This document shows, in pieces, positions 27,918 through 36,789 of a DNA stretch of 64,000 nt. The notes under the pieces were generated by a model, which saw only the letters and a list, made by a program, of their open reading frames with translations, ran no database searches and had not been told where the DNA came from. The position numbers and the translations under genes are program-made. Numbering within the stretch: position 1 is the first letter of the stretch; each line of letters begins with the position of its first letter. The DNA is from Pseudomonas sp. R4-35-07 (GTDB lineage Bacteria; Pseudomonadota; Gammaproteobacteria; Pseudomonadales; Pseudomonadaceae), in the NCBI RefSeq assembly GCF_003852235.1, contig NZ_CP027732.1:3224001-3288000 (forward strand). The letters run 5' to 3'.

Positions 27918-28871
27918 ATGACTACCACTGTTCTGGTCCTGGTTGAGACCATCAACGAATACCTGCAAATCATCGAGAGCAATGATTTCCATGTGATCCT
28001 GGCGCCGACGCCTGTCGAACGAGCCCAGGCGATCAAGGCCCATGGCGGGCAGATCAAGGCCGTGCTCACCCGTGGCCCGCTGGGGCTGTATGCCGAGGAA
28101 ATAGCCGCGCTGCCGCTGCTGGAGATCATCTGCGTGATCGGTGCCGGCTACGAACATGTAGACCTGCAGGCCGCCGCCAACCGTGGGATTGTGGTGACTA
28201 ACGGCGCCGGGGTAAATGCGCCGTCGGTGGCTGACCATGCCATGGCCTTGCTGCTGTCGCTGGTGCGCGGTATCCCCCAGAATGACGCCGCCGTGCGCCG
28301 CAGTGAATGGCCAAAGGTGATGCGCCCTTCCCTGGGCGGCAAGCAACTGGGGATTCTCGGGCTGGGCGCCGTAGGCCTGGAGATCGCCAGGCGCGCGTCC
28401 CTGGGGTTTGGCATGGAGGTGAGCTACCACAACCGCCAACCCCGCGATGATGTGGATTACACCTACTGCTCAAGCGCCGTGGAATTGGCGCGCACCTCGG
28501 ATTTCCTGATCCTGGCCACGCCCGGTGGCGCCAGCACTCGCCACCTGATCGATCGTCACGCCCTCGACGCCCTGGGGCCGAACGGCTATCTGGTCAATAT
28601 CGGTCGTGGCAGCGTGGTGGTCACCGCCGACCTGGTGGCTGCGCTGGAACAGCGACGTATCGGCGGCGCCGCGCTGGACGTCTTCGACGACGAGCCCAAG
28701 GTGCCCGACGCGCTCAAGCGCCTGAACAATACCGTGCTGACCTCCCATGTGGCCGGCCTGTCGCCCGAAGCCGCCCACGACACCGTGCAACGGGTGGCCG
28801 ACAACCTGGTGGAATACTTTGCCGGTCGCCCTGTACTGACCCCCGTGACACTCCCGTCGCGCAACCCGTAG
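27918..28871 (+). CDS. D-2-hydroxyacid dehydrogenase (glyoxylate/hydroxypyruvate reductase type)
   Basis: 317 residues. The Rossmann fingerprint GLGAVGLEIARRA follows an ILGLG strand, and the catalytic triad positions are visible: Arg in NIGRGSVV, Glu in FDDEPKVP and His in LTSHVAGLSPEA. The family reduces 2-keto acids (glyoxylate, hydroxypyruvate, others) with NAD(P)H. The stretch YHNRQPRDDVDYTY after the second strand, with Asn-Arg rather than an Asp, hints at NADPH preference. Substrate assignment is by family only. Monocistronic, AGGAAGAA upstream. Confidence 0.85.
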   Translation: MTTTVLVLVETINEYLQIIESNDFHVILAPTPVERAQAIKAHGGQIKAVLTRGPLGLYAEEIAALPLLEIICVIGAGYEHVDLQAAANRGIVVTNGAGVNAPSVADHAMALLLSLVRGIPQNDAAVRRSEWPKVMRPSLGGKQLGILGLGAVGLEIARRASLGFGMEVSYHNRQPRDDVDYTYCSSAVELARTSDFLILATPGGASTRHLIDRHALDALGPNGYLVNIGRGSVVVTADLVAALEQRRIGGAALDVFDDEPKVPDALKRLNNTVLTSHVAGLSPEAAHDTVQRVADNLVEYFAGRPVLTPVTLPSRNP

Positions 28872-28956
28872 CGAATGCCCGCGGCGGGGCCGTACCGCCC
28901 GGGTGATTTGCGTGGATCAGGCCCGCTGATCATTCCCCAACACGCTAACCTATTAA

Positions 28957-28983
28957 GCCGCCCCGACCTTGTCGGTGGGCGGC
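28957..28983 (+). other. GC-rich hairpin before the phosphotransferase gene
   Basis: GCCGCCC (28957-28963) pairs with GGGCGGC (28977-28983), and CGAC (28964-28967) with GTCG (28971-28974) around a CTT loop. No T-run follows, so it is not a standard terminator. It lies 58 bp before the next start and may be a leader hairpin. Confidence 0.35.
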
Positions 28984-29041
28984 GCGGCGCATTAGATTAG
29001 CCAATAGTCCAAGGCCTTTATAATAAGCAGAAGGGATAAGC

Positions 29042-30109
29042 ATGGCGCTTAACGACCAATCGACCCAGATTCGCCCCGGCGAAGAACTAGATGCCGGCCT
29101 GATCGATCCCTACCTCAAGGCCCATATTCCCGGCCTGCACGGCACGCTCAAGATCAGCCAGTTTCCCGGCGGCGCCTCCAACCTGACGTATCTGCTGGAA
29201 TACCCGGACCAGGAATTCGTGTTGCGTCGCCCGCCATTCGGCCACAAGGCCAAGTCCGCCCACGACATGGGGCGTGAATATCGCATCCTCAACCAGCTCA
29301 AGGATGGCTTTCCGTACTGCCCCAAGGCCTACGTGCATTGCACCGATGAAACGGTGATCGGCGCTGAGTTCTATGTCATGGAACGGGTCAATGGGATTAT
29401 TTTGCGCTCCGACCTGCCGGCCGAACTGGGCCTGGACGCGAGCCGAACCGAAGCGTTGTGCAAAAGCTTTATCGACAAATTCGTCGAACTGCATCAGGTC
29501 GACTACACCGCCTGCGGCCTGGCCGACCTGGGCAAGCCCCAAGGCTACGTGGAACGCCAGATCCGCGGCTGGAGCGAGCGCTACGAAAAAGCCCTGACCC
29601 CCGATGCCCCGCGCTGGGAAGCCGTGCGCGCCTGGCTCAACGATAAAATGCCGGCCGACCACCCGACCTCCAGCATCGTGCACAACGACTATCGCTTCGA
29701 CAATGTGATTCTCGATCCGCGCAACCCCATGCAGATCATCGGCGTGCTCGACTGGGAGCTGACCACCCTCGGCGACCCGTTGATGGACCTGGGCAACACC
29801 CTCGCCTACTGGATCGAAGCCGCTGACCCCGCGCCCGTGCAGTTGATGCGTCGCCAGCCAAGCAATGCGCCCGGCATGCTCACCCGCCGCCAGTTCGTCG
29901 ACTACTACGCCGAACGCTCGGGCATCCAGATCGACAATTTCGACTTCTACTACACCTACGGTCTGTTCCGCCTGGCCGGCATTGTGCAGCAGATCTACTA
30001 CCGTTTCTTCCATGGCCAGACCCAGGACAAACGTTTTGCCCAGTTCATACACATGAATAAGCTGCTGGAACAGATGAGCCTGGCAGTCATCGGCAAATCC
30101 GCCCTCTGA
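29042..30109 (+). CDS. Phosphotransferase family protein (APH fold, ACAD10/11-like)
   Basis: 355 residues. The kinase-like fold shows a Gly-rich loop region (QFPGGASNLTYLL), the Lys-equivalent strand EFVLRRPP, the catalytic Brenner motif HNDYRFDNVILD and the metal-binding DWELTTLGDP. Proteins of this type resemble the kinase part of human ACAD10/ACAD11 and often sit next to acyl-CoA dehydrogenase and SDR genes, where they are thought to phosphorylate 4-hydroxy fatty acyl groups. Here an SDR gene follows by 22 bp, in the same operon. No acyl-CoA dehydrogenase is in the window. Function is inference. Confidence 0.82.
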   Translation: MALNDQSTQIRPGEELDAGLIDPYLKAHIPGLHGTLKISQFPGGASNLTYLLEYPDQEFVLRRPPFGHKAKSAHDMGREYRILNQLKDGFPYCPKAYVHCTDETVIGAEFYVMERVNGIILRSDLPAELGLDASRTEALCKSFIDKFVELHQVDYTACGLADLGKPQGYVERQIRGWSERYEKALTPDAPRWEAVRAWLNDKMPADHPTSSIVHNDYRFDNVILDPRNPMQIIGVLDWELTTLGDPLMDLGNTLAYWIEAADPAPVQLMRRQPSNAPGMLTRRQFVDYYAERSGIQIDNFDFYYTYGLFRLAGIVQQIYYRFFHGQTQDKRFAQFIHMNKLLEQMSLAVIGKSAL

Positions 30110-30131
30110 TAACAATCACAAGGAACCCTTC

Positions 30132-30899
30132 ATGTCCAAGACCCACCTGTTCGACCTCGACGGCAAGATCGCTTTCGTTTCCGGCGCCAGCCGTGGCATC
30201 GGCGAGGCCATCGCCAAGCTGCTGGCCCAGCAAGGCGCCCATGTGATTGTCTCCAGCCGCAAACTCGAAGGCTGCCAGCACGTTGCCGACGCGATCATCG
30301 CCGACGGCGGCAAGGCCACTGCGGTGGCCTGCCATATCGGTGAAATGGAGCAGATCACCCAAGTGTTCGCCGGTATCCGTGAACAGTTCGGCCGCCTGGA
30401 CATCCTGGTCAACAACGCCGCGACCAACCCACAGTTCTGCAACGTGCTGGACACTGACCTCGGCGCGTTCCAGAAGACCGTCGACGTGAACATCCGTGGC
30501 TACTTCTTCATGTCGGTGGAGGCCGGCAAGCTGATGCGTGACAACGGCGGTGGCAGCATCATCAACGTCGCCTCGATCAACGGCATTTCCCCTGGCGTGT
30601 TCCAGGGCATTTATTCGGTGACCAAGGCCGCCGTGATCAACATGACCAAAGTGTTCGCCAAGGAATGCGCCGAATTCGGCATTCGTTGCAATGCGCTGCT
30701 GCCAGGCTTGACCGATACCAAGTTCGCCTCGGCGCTGGTCAAGAACGACGCGATCCTGAAGATGGCCCTGGCGCAGATCCCGCTCAAGCGCGTGGCCGAC
30801 CCCAGCGAAATGGCCGGCGCGGTGCTGTTCCTGGCAAGCGATGCGTCGAGCTACACCACCGGCGTGTCGTTGAACGTGGACGGTGGTTTCCTGTCCTGA
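30132..30899 (+). CDS. Short-chain dehydrogenase/reductase
   Basis: 255 residues, classical SDR: cofactor loop SGASRGIGEAI (TGxxxGxG type), NNAATNP, catalytic Ser in NVASINGISPG and YSVTK in the active site, and C-terminal SSYTTGVSLNVDGGF. Oxidises or reduces an alcohol/ketone with NAD(P)(H). It forms an operon with the preceding phosphotransferase gene (AAGGAA ribosome site in the short gap), as expected for a small acyl or hydroxy-acid catabolic unit. Substrate unknown. Confidence 0.88.
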   Translation: MSKTHLFDLDGKIAFVSGASRGIGEAIAKLLAQQGAHVIVSSRKLEGCQHVADAIIADGGKATAVACHIGEMEQITQVFAGIREQFGRLDILVNNAATNPQFCNVLDTDLGAFQKTVDVNIRGYFFMSVEAGKLMRDNGGGSIINVASINGISPGVFQGIYSVTKAAVINMTKVFAKECAEFGIRCNALLPGLTDTKFASALVKNDAILKMALAQIPLKRVADPSEMAGAVLFLASDASSYTTGVSLNVDGGFLS

Positions 30900-30968
30900 G
30901 GCCGCCGGGTTTCTTCCGATCGATTTGCGCGTAACCTTGGCGCAGATCGATCTGCCCCAGGATGAAAC

Positions 30969-32402
30969 ATGGAACTGCACCTCGTCATCAATGGCCGCAA
31001 GGACCTGGCGGCCCAGCTTTACCAGCAACTGCGTGAGGCCATCGCCACCGGGCGACTGTCAGCCGGCGCGCAATTGCCGCCCAGTCGGCTGCTCGCCGAG
31101 CAATTGGGCGTATCGCGCAAAACGGTCTCGGATACCTACGCCACCTTGACGTATGAAGGCCTGCTGGTCGGCAGGATTGGCCGAGGCACTTTCGTCAACG
31201 CCTGGGCACCGCAGCCCGACCGTGTACAGACCGCCACCGACCTGGCTTGCGCCGCCAACCTGAGCAAATGGGCGGCACTGCCCTCGCCTATGCACCACCC
31301 CGCCAGCGGCGACATCCTGCGCTACGAATTCATCGGCGGGGCAACCACGCGCAGTCAGTTCCCCCAGGAAGAATGGCGGCGCTGCACCCAGGATGCGTTA
31401 CGCCGTATCGCCAGGAACAGCGGTTTCTATAGCCAACCGGAGGGCTTGCCGGCACTGCGCGAGGCCATCGCCGGGCATATCGCGTTTTCACGCGGAGTGA
31501 AATGCCGCGCCAGTGACATCGTAGTGACCAATGGCGCCCAACAGGCACTGGACCTGATCGCCCGCGTGGTCCTCGAGCCAGGCAGCATTGTCGCCATGGA
31601 AGACCCTGGCTATAGCCCGGCACGCCAGTTGTTCGTGGCGATGGGGGCGAAGGTCGCCAGCGTTCCGGTCGATGCACAGGGCATTCAGGTCGACCAGATT
31701 CCCGAGGGCACGCGGCTCGTCTATGTGACGCCGTCCCACCAGTTTCCCCTCGGCATGCCCATGAGCCTGGCGCGGCGCAAAGCCTTGCTGGACCGCGCGA
31801 TCGAACTCGGCGCGATCATCATCGAAGACGACTACGACAGTGAATTCCGCTACCAGGGCCGTCCCACCGACTCCCTGCAAAGCCTGGACACGCGAGGCGT
31901 GGTGACCTACGTCGGGACCTTTTCGAAAACCCTGCTGCCCGAGTTGCGCCTGGGCTACGCGGTGCTGCCGCCGGCGATCCATGGCGCCGTGCTCAAGGCC
32001 AAGCAATTGACCGACCAGCACAGCTCTACCCTGCCGCAATGGGCGCTGGCCAAGTTCATCAGCGAAGGCTATCTGCTCAAACATATCCGCCGTTGTCACA
32101 GCGTGTATGCGGGGCGCCGCGAACGGATCCTGCAGCGCCTGGCGGGCGACCTGTCGCCCTGGTTCGAGGCGGTGCCGACGGTGGCCGGGTTCCACTTGGC
32201 GGCACTGTGCAAAGTGCCGGTGGACATCCCGCTATTGATGCAGCAGGCGCGTGAGGTGGAGGTGGGTTTGTACCCCCTGGATGGTTTTTTCCACGACGTT
32301 GCGCCACGCGCGGGGCTGATTCTCGGCTTCGGTGCCATCGAAACCCTCGATATCGACCCGGCGCTGGATAGGGTGCGCGACATCCTGTTGCGGATTGGCT
32401 AG
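30969..32402 (+). CDS. MocR/PdxR-type regulator (GntR HTH + aminotransferase fold)
   Basis: 477 residues: GntR winged helix at ~10-75 (LPPSRLLAEQLGVSRKTVSD), a linker rich in Ala/Pro to ~110, then an aminotransferase domain with SPH-type motif VTPSHQFPLG and PLP lysine at 320 in GTFSKTLLPELRLGY. This fits the PdxR/MocR group. It lies 69 bp after the SDR gene on the same strand and may be read with it, and may regulate that operon or another locus. No divergent target is present, in contrast to the first MocR gene of the window. Confidence 0.88.
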   Translation: MELHLVINGRKDLAAQLYQQLREAIATGRLSAGAQLPPSRLLAEQLGVSRKTVSDTYATLTYEGLLVGRIGRGTFVNAWAPQPDRVQTATDLACAANLSKWAALPSPMHHPASGDILRYEFIGGATTRSQFPQEEWRRCTQDALRRIARNSGFYSQPEGLPALREAIAGHIAFSRGVKCRASDIVVTNGAQQALDLIARVVLEPGSIVAMEDPGYSPARQLFVAMGAKVASVPVDAQGIQVDQIPEGTRLVYVTPSHQFPLGMPMSLARRKALLDRAIELGAIIIEDDYDSEFRYQGRPTDSLQSLDTRGVVTYVGTFSKTLLPELRLGYAVLPPAIHGAVLKAKQLTDQHSSTLPQWALAKFISEGYLLKHIRRCHSVYAGRRERILQRLAGDLSPWFEAVPTVAGFHLAALCKVPVDIPLLMQQAREVEVGLYPLDGFFHDVAPRAGLILGFGAIETLDIDPALDRVRDILLRIG

Positions 32403-32485
32403 GGGGTTTTCCGGCGGATTGGTCATTGGTCGATCCTGCCCCCAAGCGTAGGGTGAACAGGTCTCCAACCCCGTGGAACCCCATC

Positions 32486-32893
32486 ATGAAACGTCTGCTC
32501 GCCACCGCTGCGGTACTTGCCTCGCTCACGGCCTACGCCCATGAGCCGGTGTACAACCAGGAAACCCTCAAGGTGCTACAGGAGCACGCCTTGACTAACG
32601 TGCCCGGCAAGAAAACCATCATGCTCACCGTCGATTACGCCCCCGGCCAGGCCACCGTGCCCCACAGCCACACCGGCACTGCCGTGGCTTATGTGCTGGA
32701 AGGTGCAGTCACTTCACGGGTCAACGATGAGAAAGCCGTGACCTACAAGGCCGGCGAGTCGTTCTACGAGCCCGCCGGTTCACGGCACTTCGAATCGAGC
32801 AACGCCAGCCAGACCCGGCCCGCCAGGCTGCTGGTGGTGATGGTGCTGGACGACAAGGCCGAGGTGCTGACGCCGCTTGCAGCACCAAAATAA
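32486..32893 (+). CDS. Secreted cupin-domain protein
   Basis: 135 residues from ATG 32486. A short Sec signal (LLATAAVLASLTAYA) is followed by a single cupin barrel with motif 1 around PHSHTGTAVAYVLEGAV and motif 2 around YEPAGSRHFESSN, giving His ligands for a metal. Similar periplasmic cupins act in stress or are of unknown role. Location after the MocR gene (83 bp) suggests they might share regulation. No enzyme activity can be assigned. Confidence 0.78.
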   Translation: MKRLLATAAVLASLTAYAHEPVYNQETLKVLQEHALTNVPGKKTIMLTVDYAPGQATVPHSHTGTAVAYVLEGAVTSRVNDEKAVTYKAGESFYEPAGSRHFESSNASQTRPARLLVVMVLDDKAEVLTPLAAPK

Positions 32894-32894
32894 A

Positions 32895-32991
32895 AATGTG
32901 GGAGGGGGCTTGCTCCCGATGGCGGTGGGTCTGCTGGCTTAACCAGTGACTGACACACTGCCATCGGGGGCAAGCCCCCTCCCACATTTTG
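32895..32991. repeat. REPIN
   Basis: Head-to-head AATGTGGGAGGGGGCTTGC pair with a spacer of about 40 bp, between the convergent cupin and pepN genes. Confidence 0.9.
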
Positions 32992-33016
32992 AAGGGTGTG
33001 ATTCAGGCTTTGCGTG

Positions 33017-35674
33017 TCAGGCAAGGCTCTTGCTAACCACCTCGAACACATCGCTGGACAGCTCGCCCGCGCCCAGGATGCGCTCCAGTTCTGCCTTCAT
33101 CAGCGCTTGCCGCGCGGCGTCGTATTTACGCCAGCGCGTCAGCGGTGCCAACTGGCGCGACGCAATCTGTGGGTTCAGCGTGTTGAGCTGGATCACCAGG
33201 TCCGCCAGGAAGCGGTAGCCCGAACCATCCGCCGCATGGAAGTTGATCAGGTTCTGCCCGGCAAAGGCGCCAATGAGGGCGCGCACTTTGTTCGGGTTCT
33301 TGATGGTGAACGCCGGGTGTTCCATCAACGCCTTGACCCGCGCCAGCCCGCCCGGCAGGGTGCTGCCGGCCTGTACGCTGAACCATTGATCCATGACCAG
33401 CGGGTTGTCCTTGAAGTTCTCGGCAAACACCGCCAGCGCCTGGGCTTTTTCCGCTTCGAACGGCGAGTTCACCAACACGGCCAGGGCCGTCAGGCGCTCG
33501 GTCATGTTGTCGCTGGTGTCGAATTGGTCCAGCGTCGCGGCCAGCACTTCAGGCTTGCCGCTGAGCATCAAATAGGACAATGCGATGTTCTGCAGGGCGC
33601 GCCGGGCAAAGTGCTCGGCCTCTGCCACGTAGGGCGTTTTCCGGGACAGGTCACGGTTGGCCTGATAGCGCAGCCACAACCCTTCGAACAGGTTGTCGGC
33701 CAGTTGCTTACGGGCAAATTCGCGCGCGGCGTGGATGGCATCGACATCCGCCACTTCACTGATTTCGGCCAGGTAGGCTTCGCTCGGCAACGAGAGCATT
33801 TCGGCGACCATGGCCTGGTCCAGGCGTTCGTCGCTCAATACCGTGCGCAACGCGTCGATCAGGCGTTGATCGAGCTTCAGCGGCTGCCCGGCCTGATGCT
33901 GGCCGATCAGTTCCTGCAGCACCTGCACCGACAATTGCTGGCCGGCGTCCCAGCGGTTGAAGCCGTCGCTGTCGTGCTGCATCAGGAACATCAATTGGTC
34001 GCGGTCATACGGGAAGCTCAGTTTCACCGGTGCCGAGAAGCCACGCAGCAGTGAAGGCAACGGTTTTTCCGCGACGTCAACAAAGGTGAAGGTCTGCTCG
34101 GCTTCGGTCACCGAGATCACGCGGGAGGTAGCGCCGGCCGTGGTTTCACCGTCCAGACGCAAGGCGATAGCGGCGCCGTTGCCGTCCAGCAGACCCAGCT
34201 CAACCGGGATCACGAACGGCAGTTTTTCCACCTTGTCCGGGGTTGGCGGGCAGCTCTGGCGGAAGGTCAGGCTGTAGGTCTTGGCCGCCGCATCAAAGGA
34301 CTCGCTCACCGCCAGACGCGGCGTGCCGGCCTGGCTGTACCAGCGCTTGAACTGGCTGAGGTCGACGCCGTTGGCATCTTCCATGGCCTTGATGAAGTCA
34401 TCGCAGGTCACGGCCTGGCCGTCGTGGCGCTCGAAATACAGGTCACTGCCTTTGCGAAAGCCTTCGGCGCCGAGCAAGGTGTGGAGCATACCGACGACTT
34501 CCGAACCCTTTTCGTACACGGTCAGGGTGTAGAAATTGGAGATTTCGATAAAACTGTCCGGGCGCACCGCGTGGGCCATGGGGCCGGCGTCTTCGGCAAA
34601 CTGGTGGGTACGCAGGTACGCCACATCCTGGATGCGCTTGACCGTGGCCGAGTTCATGTCGGCGGAAAAGCCCGAGTCACGGAACACGGTAAAGCCTTCC
34701 TTGAGCGACAGCTGGAACCAGTCGCGGCAGGTCACGCGGTTGCCCGACCAGTTGTGGAAATATTCGTGGGCGACGATCGCTTCGACACGCTGGTGGGCAG
34801 CATCGGTGGCGGTTTCGGCGCGGGCCAGCACGGCGCTGGAGTTGAAGATATTGAGGCCCTTGTTCTCCATGGCGCCCATGTTGAAGTCGTTGACCGCCAC
34901 GATCATGAAGATATCGAGGTCGTACTCACGGCCGTAGGTCTCTTCATCCCAGCGCATGGATTTTTTCAGGCTGGTCATGGCGTGCTGGCACTTGTCGATG
35001 TTTTCCGGCTCGACGTAGATGCGCAGCGCAACTTCGCGCTGGGTCATGGTGGTGAAGCTGTCTTCGACACACCACAGGTCACCGGCCACCAGGGCAAACA
35101 GGTAGGCCGGTTTCTTGAACGGGTCTTCCCAGGTCGCCCAGTGCCGCCCGTCTTCGCCGGGGCCGCTGGCAATCGGGTTGCCGTTGGACAGCAGCACCGG
35201 GTAGCGATGCTGCTCGGCGATCACCGTGGTGGTGAACACGCTCATCACGTCCGGACGGTCGAGGTAGTACGTGATCTTGCGGAAGCCTTCGGCCTCGCAC
35301 TGGGTGCAGAACATGCCACCGGATTTGTACAGGCCTTCGAGGGCGGTATTGGTTTCTGGGTGAATCTTGACCGTGGTGTCGAGGGTGAAGGTTTCGCTCT
35401 GTGGTTGCAGTGTCAGGTGGCTGTCGGTCAACTGGTAATCAGCGGCCGTCAGTGGCTGATCGGCGAGGTTGACGCTCAGCAGCTCCAGTTGCTGGCCGTC
35501 CAGCACCAACGGCGGCAGCCCGGCGCCGCGTTCGGGGTTGCGGCGCATCACCAGCTGCGCGTGGACCAGGCTGTGGTCCTCGAACAACTCGAAGGTCAGG
35601 TGCGTCTCGTCGATCAGGTAGTCCGGCGCCTGATAGTCCTTCAGGTAGATCATCTTCGGTTGTTCGGTGCGCAT
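33017..35674 (-). CDS. pepN: Aminopeptidase N
   Basis: 885 residues from ATG 35674, which has AGAGGG nine bases upstream; the ATG at 35683 is too close to it. M1-family zinc aminopeptidase: exopeptidase motif GAMEN at 267-271 and zinc site HEYFH at 303-307 with the downstream Glu in KEGFTVF. Length and sequence match the E. coli PepN type. It trims N-terminal residues from peptides in the cytoplasm during protein turnover. It is the last gene of the nadK-led minus-strand operon, 13 bp after the DUF2797 gene. Confidence 0.96.
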   Translation of the reverse strand: MRTEQPKMIYLKDYQAPDYLIDETHLTFELFEDHSLVHAQLVMRRNPERGAGLPPLVLDGQQLELLSVNLADQPLTAADYQLTDSHLTLQPQSETFTLDTTVKIHPETNTALEGLYKSGGMFCTQCEAEGFRKITYYLDRPDVMSVFTTTVIAEQHRYPVLLSNGNPIASGPGEDGRHWATWEDPFKKPAYLFALVAGDLWCVEDSFTTMTQREVALRIYVEPENIDKCQHAMTSLKKSMRWDEETYGREYDLDIFMIVAVNDFNMGAMENKGLNIFNSSAVLARAETATDAAHQRVEAIVAHEYFHNWSGNRVTCRDWFQLSLKEGFTVFRDSGFSADMNSATVKRIQDVAYLRTHQFAEDAGPMAHAVRPDSFIEISNFYTLTVYEKGSEVVGMLHTLLGAEGFRKGSDLYFERHDGQAVTCDDFIKAMEDANGVDLSQFKRWYSQAGTPRLAVSESFDAAAKTYSLTFRQSCPPTPDKVEKLPFVIPVELGLLDGNGAAIALRLDGETTAGATSRVISVTEAEQTFTFVDVAEKPLPSLLRGFSAPVKLSFPYDRDQLMFLMQHDSDGFNRWDAGQQLSVQVLQELIGQHQAGQPLKLDQRLIDALRTVLSDERLDQAMVAEMLSLPSEAYLAEISEVADVDAIHAAREFARKQLADNLFEGLWLRYQANRDLSRKTPYVAEAEHFARRALQNIALSYLMLSGKPEVLAATLDQFDTSDNMTERLTALAVLVNSPFEAEKAQALAVFAENFKDNPLVMDQWFSVQAGSTLPGGLARVKALMEHPAFTIKNPNKVRALIGAFAGQNLINFHAADGSGYRFLADLVIQLNTLNPQIASRQLAPLTRWRKYDAARQALMKAELERILGAGELSSDVFEVVSKSLA

Positions 35675-35687
35675 GGGTGGCATCCCT

Positions 35688-36518
35688 CTACTGATGCACG
35701 GCGAGCTGGTAGGCCGTGTATTTACGAATATTGATCACGCCGGTATCGAAGATCAGGTATTGGCCCTTGATCCCCAGCAGCGTGCCTTCGGCAATCGGAT
35801 TCTTATCCAGGTTGAAGCTGACGATCTTGGCCGGGTACTGCTGCACCGGGTAACGGATCTCGATCGGTTCGATGTCGGCAATGGTTTGGATGGCCTGTAG
35901 GCCAAAGCGTTCCTGCAACCCCAGCAAGCCTTCGGCGCAGGAGGCGAACAATTCATCGCGTACCTGCCTGAGGTCTACCGACTGCGCGTCGCCCTTGAGC
36001 AGCGCGCGCCAGTTGGTTTTGTCGGCTACCTGGCTACGAAACAGGTCTTCGACAAAGCCCGATTGCTGGCGGGTGGCCACGCGCATGATCGGCAGCGCCT
36101 GGCTGGCGCCCTGGTCGAGCCAGCGGGTCGGCAACTGCGTGGCGCGGGTGATGCCGACCTTGATCCCCGACGAGTTGGCCAGGTAGACCACGTGGTCGGT
36201 CATGCAGAAGGTTTCACCCCAACTCGGATCGCGGCAGGTGCCAGCGTCGTAATGGCAACGCTCGGGACTCATGATGCACAGGTCACACTGGGCCAGCTTG
36301 GTCATGCATGGGTAGCAATAACCCTGGCTGAAGCTGTTTTTGGTCTTGCGCCCGCAATGGCTGCAATGAATGGCACCGAGGTATTCCAGGCGGATATGGG
36401 TGCCGATCAACGGGTTGACCGCAACCTCGGTGTCGCCAAGACGAAACGCGTATTGAACGGTCGGCTCACCGAGTTTCGCCGACATTTTGCTGACTGCACC
36501 GCGACCGATTTCAATCAA
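35688..36518 (-). CDS. DUF2797 cysteine-rich protein
   Basis: 276 residues if it starts at TTG 36518, which overlaps the DUF1315 stop (TTGA); ATG 36485 would give 265 residues. I favour the TTG because the IEIGRGAVSKMSAKL stretch looks family-like, but this is not certain. The first half has cysteine pairs HCSHCGRK, GYCYPCMTK, QCDLCIMSPERC and further Cys residues, suggesting one or two zinc sites. The second half, VVYLANSSGIKVGITRATQLPTRW region, resembles a GIY-YIG nuclease core. Family function unknown. Translationally coupled in the nadK-pepN operon. Confidence 0.75.
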   Translation of the reverse strand: MIEIGRGAVSKMSAKLGEPTVQYAFRLGDTEVAVNPLIGTHIRLEYLGAIHCSHCGRKTKNSFSQGYCYPCMTKLAQCDLCIMSPERCHYDAGTCRDPSWGETFCMTDHVVYLANSSGIKVGITRATQLPTRWLDQGASQALPIMRVATRQQSGFVEDLFRSQVADKTNWRALLKGDAQSVDLRQVRDELFASCAEGLLGLQERFGLQAIQTIADIEPIEIRYPVQQYPAKIVSFNLDKNPIAEGTLLGIKGQYLIFDTGVINIRKYTAYQLAVHQ

Positions 36519-36775
36519 TGGATCGCATCCGACTTGAACAGGATGTTCGGCACCGGTGCCGATTTCGACGCGCATTCCTGCGGGCCCATATAGCCGGTGC
36601 GCTGGTCTTCGGGCAGGTTCTGCAGTTCCCAGGCAATCACCGCTTGCAGCGACAGCTCGCGCTGTTCGGCGGTGAGCTTGCGGCCGTCGGACCATTTGCC
36701 GATTTCCACGGCGAGCTTGAGGCTCTCGTAGATGTCCGGGGTGATGTTTTCGATCATTTCAGCAAAAGAGGACAT
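36515..36775 (-). CDS. DUF1315 (YeaC-like) small protein
   Basis: 86 residues from ATG 36775, with AAGGAAGAG upstream; the long open frame further upstream is a shadow of the rhomboid gene. The N-terminal helix-rich region (FAEMIENITPDIYESLKLAVEIGKW) and the sequence WELQNLPEDQRTGYM are family hallmarks. The family is uncharacterised. It lies 14 bp after the rhomboid gene and overlaps the next gene's likely start. Confidence 0.85.
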   Translation of the reverse strand: MSSFAEMIENITPDIYESLKLAVEIGKWSDGRKLTAEQRELSLQAVIAWELQNLPEDQRTGYMGPQECASKSAPVPNILFKSDAIH

Positions 36776-36789
36776 AAGGCTCTTCCTTA

